Origin: Paracoccus benzoatiresistens
Lineage (GTDB): Bacteria > Pseudomonadota > Alphaproteobacteria > Rhodobacterales > Rhodobacteraceae
Direction of reading: 5' to 3'
Assembly: GCF_026913015.1 (NCBI RefSeq)
Contig: NZ_JAPTYD010000038.1
Coordinates: 1 to 32,232 of the forward strand
Length of the DNA: 32,232 bases
A program made the translations under genes and the position numbers. Under the pieces are notes generated by a model. That model was not told where the DNA came from. It saw only the letters and a list, made by a program, of their open reading frames with translations, and did no database searches. Shown in pieces: positions 27,757 through 32,232 of the stretch (the stretch's first letter is position 1; each line of letters begins with the position of its first letter).

Positions 27757-28419
27757 CTAGCGCGTGGTTTCCGTCAGGCGCCGCCGCACGTAATCCTGCA
27801 CCAGGTCGATCATCGGCTTCATGTGCAGCTCATCGTCGCGGAAGAAGTGGTCGGCGCCCTCGATTTCCTTGTGGGTGATGGTGATGCCCTTCTGCTCGCG
27901 CAGCTTGCCGACAAGGGCATGCGTGTCCTTGGGCGGCGCCACGCGGTCGGCGGTGCCGTTCACGATCAGCCCCGACGACGGGCAAGGCGCCAGGAAGCTG
28001 AAGTCGTACATGTTCGCGGGCGGGGCCACGCTGATGAAGCCCGTGATCTCGGGGCGGCGCATCAGCAGCTGCATCCCGATCCAGGCGCCGAAGCTGAAGC
28101 CCGCGACCCAGCAATGCTTGCTGTTCGGGTTCATCGCCTGCAGGTAGTCCAGCGCCGATGCGGCATCCGACAACTCGCCGATGCCCTGGTCGAATTCGCC
28201 CTGGCTGCGCCCCACGCCGCGGAAGTTGAACCGCATCACCGTGAAGCCCAGCTTGTGGAAGGCATAGTGCAGGTTATAGACGACGCGGTTGTTCATCGTC
28301 CCGCCATACTGCGGATGCGGGTGCAGGACGATGGCAAGGGGGGCGTCGGGCTTGCCCGGTTGGGGGTGATAGCGGCCCTCGAGCCGCCCTTCGGGGCCGG
28401 GAAAAATCAGCTCTGGCAT
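27757..28419 (-). CDS. alpha/beta hydrolase
   Basis: A 220-residue serine hydrolase of the alpha/beta fold. The nucleophile elbow is GFSFGA with S109. The oxyanion-side segment VLHPHPQYGGTMNN follows strand 3. The Asp and His of the triad lie in NGTADRVAPP and GADHFF. The overall pattern, including FNFRGVGRSQGEFDQG, matches a widespread group of small cytoplasmic hydrolases next to IscR-type regulators in Rhodobacterales; its substrate is unknown. The start is supported by AAGGAAG about five bases upstream. It is divergent from the IscR-like gene across 162 bp and leads a two-gene unit with the tandem HD protein. Confidence 0.87.
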   Translation of the reverse strand: MPELIFPGPEGRLEGRYHPQPGKPDAPLAIVLHPHPQYGGTMNNRVVYNLHYAFHKLGFTVMRFNFRGVGRSQGEFDQGIGELSDAASALDYLQAMNPNSKHCWVAGFSFGAWIGMQLLMRRPEITGFISVAPPANMYDFSFLAPCPSSGLIVNGTADRVAPPKDTHALVGKLREQKGITITHKEIEGADHFFRDDELHMKPMIDLVQDYVRRRLTETTR

Positions 28420-28445
28420 CGTCTTCCTTCGAAGCTACGGGTTTC

Positions 28446-28474
28446 TTGACGCATCTGCATGGCGCTTTTAGACC
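28446..28474 (+). promoter_or_regulatory. possible promoter of the IscR-like gene
   Basis: TTGACG (28446-28451) and TAGACC (28469-28474) are separated by 17 bases, matching sigma-70 spacing with a good -35 and a mediocre -10. They lie about 110 bases before the IscR-like start codon in the divergent intergenic region. No confident IscR-type operator could be marked, although autoregulation is usual for this family. Confidence 0.35.
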
Positions 28475-28581
28475 GCTATCTGGTATGCCGACGCGGATTG
28501 CGCAAGAAACGGACTGGGGCGGCATAGCGTGCAAGCGCGCGCGTCGTCAATCCGACGCCACCGCCTGAAAGGAGCCAGCAG

Positions 28582-29040
28582 ATGAAACTGTCCACCAAGG
28601 GACGCTATGCGATCATCGCCCTTGTCGACCTGGCCACCGCCAAGGGCAGCGACCTGACCTCTCTGGCCGAGATCTCGTCGCGCCAGGACATCTCCCTGCC
28701 CTATCTGGAACAACTGTTCGTGCGGCTGCGGCGCGCCGGGCTTGTCGCCTCGGTCCGCGGTCCCGGTGGGGGATACCGGCTGGCCCGCGCGCCCGAGACG
28801 ATTCGCATCTCCGAGATCTTGGAGGCCGTCGATGAAACCGTCAGCGCCATGCATATCGGCGCGGGCGCATCGGGCGGGGTGTCGGGATCGCGGGCGCAGA
28901 CGCTGTCGAACCGGCTGTGGGAAAGCCTGTCGGCGCATGTCTATGTGTTCCTGCACAACCATTCGCTGGCCGACGTGGCCCGGAACCAGCTGCTGCCCTG
29001 CCCCGCCCTGCCCCAGATCCTCAGCGTCGTGGACGATTGA
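28582..29040 (+). CDS. iscR: Rrf2-family regulator, IscR-like without the cysteine cluster
   Basis: A 152-residue transcription factor of the Rrf2 family. The N-terminal winged helix-turn-helix is standard (MKLSTKGRYAIIALVDLA, SLPYLEQLFVRLRRAGLV, RGPGGGYRLAR). Escherichia coli IscR holds its [2Fe-2S] cluster with three cysteines at about 92-104 plus a histidine; here the equivalent segment (AMHIGAGASGGVSGSRAQ) has none, and the only cysteine is C140 near the C terminus. Rhodobacter IscR proteins with a single cysteine are known to be functional, so this is probably the order-specific form. A GGAG Shine-Dalgarno supports the start. Unlike the usual arrangement, no suf or cysteine desulfurase genes follow; a terminator and an opposing porin-like gene come next. 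Confidence 0.88.
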   Translation: MKLSTKGRYAIIALVDLATAKGSDLTSLAEISSRQDISLPYLEQLFVRLRRAGLVASVRGPGGGYRLARAPETIRISEILEAVDETVSAMHIGAGASGGVSGSRAQTLSNRLWESLSAHVYVFLHNHSLADVARNQLLPCPALPQILSVVDD

Positions 29041-29044
29041 GGAC

Positions 29045-29077
29045 GCAAAGAAAAACGCGGCCCCGAAGGGCCGCGTT
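29045..29077 (-). terminator. strong intrinsic terminator with UUCG loop
   Basis: AACGCGGCCC (29054-29063) pairs perfectly with GGGCCGCGTT (29068-29077). Read on the minus strand this is a 10-bp stem closed by a C-UUCG-G tetraloop and followed by TTTCTTT. It sits 20 bases beyond the stop codon of the outer-membrane protein gene, so it terminates that leftward transcript. It may also stop rightward transcription from the IscR-like gene, whose stop codon is 13 bases away. Confidence 0.88.
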
Positions 29078-29097
29078 CGGATGGAAATCGCCTGCGA

Positions 29098-29685
29098 TCA
29101 GAAGCGGTACGATGCCCGCACCTGAACCAGGTCGGTATCCAGGTCGATGCCGTCGGCAATCACGTCCGAAAAGTCGCTGCGGCTGTATTCCGCGCCGACC
29201 GAGAAGTTCTCGGTGAGCAGGTATTCGGCACCCAGACCATAGGTGATGCCGGTTTCCGAAAAGTCCCCTGCATCGTCATCGGCCGAAATATGGGCAGCGC
29301 CCAGGGTCACGTAGGGCTGGAACTTGCCCATGTCGTAACCGGCGCGGGCGCGCAGACGCCACAGGTCGGCATCCGCATCGACTTCGTCCAGATCGGCCTT
29401 GTTGTAGTCCAGTTCGGCACCGGCGATCAGCTTGCCGAAGTCGCGCAGGTAGCCGGCATGGACACCATAGCCGTCGTAGTCGCTGTCACCCAGACCGTCG
29501 GACAGCTCGGCATTGCCCTTGCCATACTGCAGACCGGCATAGAAGCCGGTCCAGTCGGTGCCAGCCTCAACCGGGACAACGGGCGCAACCACGGGGGCAG
29601 TCTCGACGACCGGGGCCACATAGCCGCCAGCGAATGAGGCCGAGGCCGCCAGCGAGGCAGCAACCGTAAGCGCAACGAATTTCAT
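29098..29685 (-). CDS. small outer-membrane beta-barrel protein
   Basis: A 195-residue protein with a Sec signal peptide (residues 1-19, cleavage after ASFA), a Pro/Val/Ala-rich spacer (VVETAPVVAPVVPVEAG), and a beta-barrel domain of the opacity-protein / OmpA-like type. The barrel shows alternating hydrophobic and polar strands, WTGFYAGLQYG as the first strand, several Tyr-Gly-ended strands, and the C-terminal VRASYRF with terminal Phe that is recognised by the BAM assembly machinery. Size suits an eight-stranded barrel, which is usually not an open pore. AAGGAG precedes the start codon. It is a single-gene unit ended by the UUCG terminator. Possible roles are envelope integrity or adhesion; the sequence does not say which. 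Confidence 0.88.
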   Translation of the reverse strand: MKFVALTVAASLAASASFAGGYVAPVVETAPVVAPVVPVEAGTDWTGFYAGLQYGKGNAELSDGLGDSDYDGYGVHAGYLRDFGKLIAGAELDYNKADLDEVDADADLWRLRARAGYDMGKFQPYVTLGAAHISADDDAGDFSETGITYGLGAEYLLTENFSVGAEYSRSDFSDVIADGIDLDTDLVQVRASYRF

Positions 29686-29798
29686 AGGGTAGTCTCCTTC
29701 TAGTCAGTGGGGCCTAGATATGCCGGGCCGACGACATTGCCAGAGCATGATTGCACACACTGCAAAAACTGTTGCAAGATTGCGACGCTATCGAGAAA

Positions 29799-31097
29799 GT
29801 GATTGATCTGAAAAGAAAAGACGCAGCAAGGGCCAAGGCGGCCTCTCACCGCAGGAATGCTTTTGAAAATCGGGCAACCGGGTGCAAGCTGCACCAATGT
29901 CGCGTCGTCATCAAAGCTGGTGCTTCCTTGGACAGTTTCATTGCCGTCAGTTCATTCGACATCACCAAGGCGAACCAGGAGACGACTTATCGTTGCGACG
30001 TGCATGACGCATCGGGGCGGCGCGAGTTGCGCTATGTCGTCTCGAGCACGACGGGCCATCGGAAACCCAGCGAGACGGCCAACTGGGCTGCCATGGCGCT
30101 GTTGCTTCCAGCCATGCTGTCCGGCAAGGCGCTGAACATCCAGGGCAGTGTTTCGGCGCTGCTGCTGCATTTTCTGCGCAGCGATCTTCAGGATCTGCTC
30201 ATGCACTTCAACAGCAGCTTGAAGCGAATCGACGTCGAGGCCGACATTGCCCCTGCCGAAGGCCGGTCCTGTGGGGCGTTGCGCGTGGGCACGGGGTTCT
30301 CCGCAGGCATCGACAGCTTTTCCGCGCTGCGCAGCTTTCGCCAATCCGGCGTCTCGGCCTGCCTCGACGTGACGGATCTGATGACCTTCGGCGTCGGAGC
30401 CTTCGGGGAAAGCGGCGGCCGCGGGACCGAGGAAGCCTTCACCAAAGCCGCGGCACGTACCGCCGCTTACGCCCAGGAACTTGGTGTGGAGGCCCATTCC
30501 GTGCGCAGCAACCTGACCCATTTCTACGATCGTTCGCAGGGTCTGGGCTTCACCCGCACCCACACCCTGCGCAACGCCTCTGCCGCAAGCCTTTTCGAGC
30601 GCGAGCTGGACATCTATCTCTATGCGTCAGCCTTCGCCTATCCGGAACTGGACCTCACGGCGACAGACTACATGGGTCATCTGGACCCGGTGCTTCTGCC
30701 GCTGTTGTCCACGACCGATCTGCGCTTCATCTCAGCCGGCGCGGGCAGCGATCGCATCCGGAAAACCGAGCTTCTGGCCGATGACACAGTCGCGCAAGGA
30801 TTGCTGGACGTTTGCGTCACGCCGCCTTTGAAGCGCGCTGCCATGGTCGGGCCGGGCAGGAACTGTTCGCAATGCTGGAAGTGCTATCGCACGATGCTGA
30901 CGCTTGACGCGCTTGGAAAGCTCGAGCGGTTCGCCGCCATATTCGATCTGGAATACTATCATCAGAACAAGGCGGGCGTGCTTCGGACCCTCAGGCAACG
31001 TGGACAGAAAGGATCGAAGCTCGACAAGGCGGCAGTGGATCTTTATCTGGCCAGTCCCGCTTGCAACCACCCTTCCGCCCACCAGATGGTGCGCTGA
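29799..31097 (+). CDS. PP-loop ATPase-like protein with C-x2-C-x2-C cluster, function unknown
   Basis: A protein of about 430 residues that I cannot assign to a named family. Its middle carries VGTGFSAGIDSFSAL (from the GTG start, SAGIDS is at about 168-173), resembling the SGGxDS pyrophosphate-binding loop of ATP-using PP-loop enzymes such as QueC or asparagine synthetases. Near the C terminus is RNCSQCWKCYRTMLTLDALG, a C-x2-C-x2-C cluster (356-362) like the zinc site in QueC-type proteins. Before the loop, MALLLPAMLSGKALNIQG looks like a conserved helix-strand unit. It could adenylate and modify a small molecule or sugar; this is inference. The start is unclear: no ATG precedes the conserved part, and GTG 29799 or TTG 29751 are the main options. 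Codon use is less GC-biased than in the core genes. A beta-helix acyltransferase lies convergently downstream. Confidence 0.72.
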   Translation: MIDLKRKDAARAKAASHRRNAFENRATGCKLHQCRVVIKAGASLDSFIAVSSFDITKANQETTYRCDVHDASGRRELRYVVSSTTGHRKPSETANWAAMALLLPAMLSGKALNIQGSVSALLLHFLRSDLQDLLMHFNSSLKRIDVEADIAPAEGRSCGALRVGTGFSAGIDSFSALRSFRQSGVSACLDVTDLMTFGVGAFGESGGRGTEEAFTKAAARTAAYAQELGVEAHSVRSNLTHFYDRSQGLGFTRTHTLRNASAASLFERELDIYLYASAFAYPELDLTATDYMGHLDPVLLPLLSTTDLRFISAGAGSDRIRKTELLADDTVAQGLLDVCVTPPLKRAAMVGPGRNCSQCWKCYRTMLTLDALGKLERFAAIFDLEYYHQNKAGVLRTLRQRGQKGSKLDKAAVDLYLASPACNHPSAHQMVR

Positions 31098-31248
31098 CGG
31101 TGCCGGCTCCCTTGCTTCGGGTGCCCAATCCCAGACGCGAACGTGACCTCAGGCCCGCTGCCCGAAGGAAGGGCGGGTCAGATGCGGCGGCGCCCTGGCC
31201 AGCCTTTTATTTGATGAACAGGTGGAGCGCTCTCTGGGAACGGCCGCC

Positions 31249-31797
31249 TCAGACCGGAAGCCGGCGCCGGTCCCAGGTGACACCGGTGCGGATGACCTTG
31301 GCGGGTGATCCTGCCGCGATACAGTTCGGGGGAATGACGCCCCGCACCATTGACCCGGCGCCGATGACCGAATGGCTGCCGATCACCGATCCCTTCAGGA
31401 TCGTTGACTGCCGGCCAACCCAGACGTGATCGCCGATCGTGATCGGCTTGCAGGGGTTGATCCGCTTGCCCGAGGCCACGTCGAGGATGGAATGGTTGTC
31501 GCTGCTGTCCATCCAGATACCCCCGGAAAACATGCAGTCCCGGCCAATGATGATCTGGGAGGATTCGTGCATGTGCAGCATCAGCTGCATCGCAGTGGTG
31601 CCTTCGCCAATCTCGATGGAGCCGTCGTTGCACCGGATCACGATCTGGCCCGCGATCTTGCACCTGGCCCCTATCTTGATCGTGTTGCGATGGCCGTCGA
31701 CGAAGATTCGCCTGACCCGCGCATCGTCACCCAGGGAAATGACGTTATCCTGTCCATTGTCGACAAGATCCCCGGCACCCTTAAGCTGCTGCGTCAT
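31249..31797 (-). CDS. left-handed beta-helix acyltransferase
   Basis: A 182-residue hexapeptide-repeat protein, expected to act as a trimer transferring an acyl group, usually acetyl, from a CoA donor to a sugar or amino sugar. Imperfect I/V-G-x4 repeats run through the sequence (NTIKIGARCKIAG, GSIEIGEGT, SQIIIGRDC). SSDNHSILD carries the likely catalytic H102. The C-terminal coil is typical: ITIGDHVWVGRQSTILKG, IGSHSVIGAGSMV and AAGSPAKVIR. Such enzymes commonly decorate capsule, LPS or exopolysaccharide. The Shine-Dalgarno is weak and close to the ATG. It is convergent with the PP-loop gene, and its codon use is also less GC-biased than in core genes. The acceptor cannot be predicted. Confidence 0.85.
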   Translation of the reverse strand: MTQQLKGAGDLVDNGQDNVISLGDDARVRRIFVDGHRNTIKIGARCKIAGQIVIRCNDGSIEIGEGTTAMQLMLHMHESSQIIIGRDCMFSGGIWMDSSDNHSILDVASGKRINPCKPITIGDHVWVGRQSTILKGSVIGSHSVIGAGSMVRGVIPPNCIAAGSPAKVIRTGVTWDRRRLPV

Positions 31798-31882
31798 TCC
31801 TGAAAGTCTCTCGCCAAAGGTCAGTCATTCATCCGCCGAGATCGGGGCCATACTGTCCTTCAGGGAACCATGGTAGCGGAGG

Positions 31883-31917
31883 AGCGTTCCGCCGCGATCC
31901 CCCCCATTTTGTGGGGG
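31883..31917 (+). other. two stem-loops upstream of the 63-residue gene
   Basis: CCCCCA (31901-31906) and TGGGGG (31912-31917) pair around TTTTG. Just before it, GGAACGC-like sequence is part of an imperfect GCGGA...TCCGC inverted repeat around 31876-31892. They lie 48-90 bases before the start codon at 31965, within a likely leader. No known riboswitch motif was recognised. Confidence 0.3.
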
Positions 31918-31964
31918 CGTGTCGCAGCATGAAGTCCGGCCCATCCCACACTTCAGGAGAGCCC

Positions 31965-32156
31965 ATGACTGACGCGCTGCCGGACTATTTCTGGAAACGG
32001 GGTGACAATCCCGCCATTGACGACGACCTGATGGAACAATGGCTGTCAGCAGTCGTGAAATGTCCCGGCCTGACAGGGTCTCGGCTGCTCGCCACGATGG
32101 AGAAACTGGTGTCCCACATGTCTGGCGGCAAGCGTGTAGTCGTCCTTCACGACTAA
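31965..32156 (+). CDS. small hypothetical protein, 63 residues
   Basis: A short ORF with a good Shine-Dalgarno (CAGGAGA, seven bases before the ATG). The product starts MTDALPDYFWKRGDNPAIDDD and continues with an amphipathic helical stretch (LMEQWLSAVVKC) and a basic-hydrophobic end (KRVVVLHD). I recognise no family, and there is no signal peptide or membrane segment. Its TAA stop is followed immediately by CTAG and then the terminal sequence of an IS5-type element, so the present C terminus may have been shortened or left just intact by that insertion. Whether it is an original full-length gene cannot be decided here. Confidence 0.5.
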   Translation: MTDALPDYFWKRGDNPAIDDDLMEQWLSAVVKCPGLTGSRLLATMEKLVSHMSGGKRVVVLHD

Positions 32157-32159
32157 CTA

Positions 32160-32232
32160 GGGTGTGTTGACGTTCACCGGAGTCGGATGACGGTTGCGGC
32201 GAGAGCAATGAAGGCGCTGAAACTTTCATCAG
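32160..32232 (-). mobile_element. end of an IS5-type insertion sequence (continues beyond window)
   Basis: The last 73 bases look like the terminus of an insertion sequence. The outer end begins GGGTGTGTTGACGTTCACC, typical of terminal inverted repeats in the IS5/IS427 groups, and an in-frame transposase C terminus reads inward from it on the minus strand. The junction lies next to CTAG (32157-32160), matching the YTAR or TA targets these elements duplicate. The other end and the full transposase are outside the window, so the element cannot be named. Confidence 0.7.
32174..32232 (-). CDS. IS5-family transposase, C-terminal fragment at window edge
   Basis: The last 18 codons of a leftward reading frame, ending SFSAFIALAATVIRLR and a TGA at 32174-32176. 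This resembles the hydrophobic C terminus (phenylalanine, then Ala/Leu/Ile, then Trp/Arg-Leu-Arg) seen in DDE transposases of the IS5 family, just inside the IS end. The catalytic residues would lie beyond the window, so the activity of the copy is unknown. Confidence 0.6.
   Translation of the reverse strand, partial: DESFSAFIALAATVIRLR

Noticed and set aside
29700..29790. Repeated TGCA words between the outer-membrane gene and the PP-loop gene
   Set aside because: Three TGCA words occur within about 30 bases, but spacing is irregular and the word is short, so it cannot be told from chance.
31098..31248. Terminator between the PP-loop gene and the acyltransferase
   Set aside because: CCCGCTGCCC and GGGCGGG could pair with a bulge, but there is no T tract and the stem is imperfect.

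Overview
The window looks like a piece of chromosome from a high-GC alphaproteobacterium of the Rhodobacterales, most likely Paracoccus or a close relative. This is inferred from gene content: a DUF1523 protein, a two-domain ALDH16-like dehydrogenase next to deoC, FolE2, a eukaryote-like NADP isocitrate dehydrogenase, an IscR-like regulator without the usual cysteine cluster, a Hint-domain protein, and strongly GC-rich third codon positions. No rRNA, tRNA, CRISPR array or complete mobile element was seen.

Layout. At 61-1059 there is a GT4-like glycosyltransferase, convergent with purU. From 1078 to 10498 lies a peptide-type ABC uptake locus. dppABC-like genes (6701-10498) read rightward. A fused two-cassette ATPase, an FAD oxidoreductase and an M20 amidohydrolase (6486 down to 2082), followed by purU, read leftward from the shared 214-bp intergenic region. 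This reads as a scavenging module: import an oligopeptide-like or N-acylated compound, hydrolyse it, oxidise the released amine or amino acid.

A housekeeping stretch follows. It holds a UvrD/PcrA helicase, a small membrane protein, then DUF1523-deoC-ALDH (13332-17169) with tight start/stop coupling. folE2 and metZ lie on the opposite strand. Between metZ and the dctD-like gene is a 632-bp stretch (19427-20058) with a doubtful small gene, its terminator and several palindromes.

From 20059 to 25236 the minus strand carries a DctB/DctD-type two-component pair, purQ and icd. The DctD-like regulator lacks the GAFTGA loop needed to contact sigma-54 and has an altered Walker B, so it probably does not work as a classical sigma-54 activator.

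From 25477 to 29685 there are a Hint-domain protein, a protein made of two tandem HD-phosphohydrolase domains, an alpha/beta hydrolase, an IscR-like regulator and a small outer-membrane beta-barrel protein with a textbook UUCG-loop terminator.

The right end (about 29750-32232) has visibly less GC-biased codon use and looks accessory. It contains a PP-loop ATPase-like protein with a C-x2-C-x2-C cluster, a left-handed beta-helix acyltransferase, a 63-residue orphan, and the end of an IS5-type insertion sequence inserted directly after that orphan's stop codon. The least explained items are the PP-loop protein, the GAFTGA-less regulator, the tandem HD protein and the 19.4-20.0 kb intergenic block.
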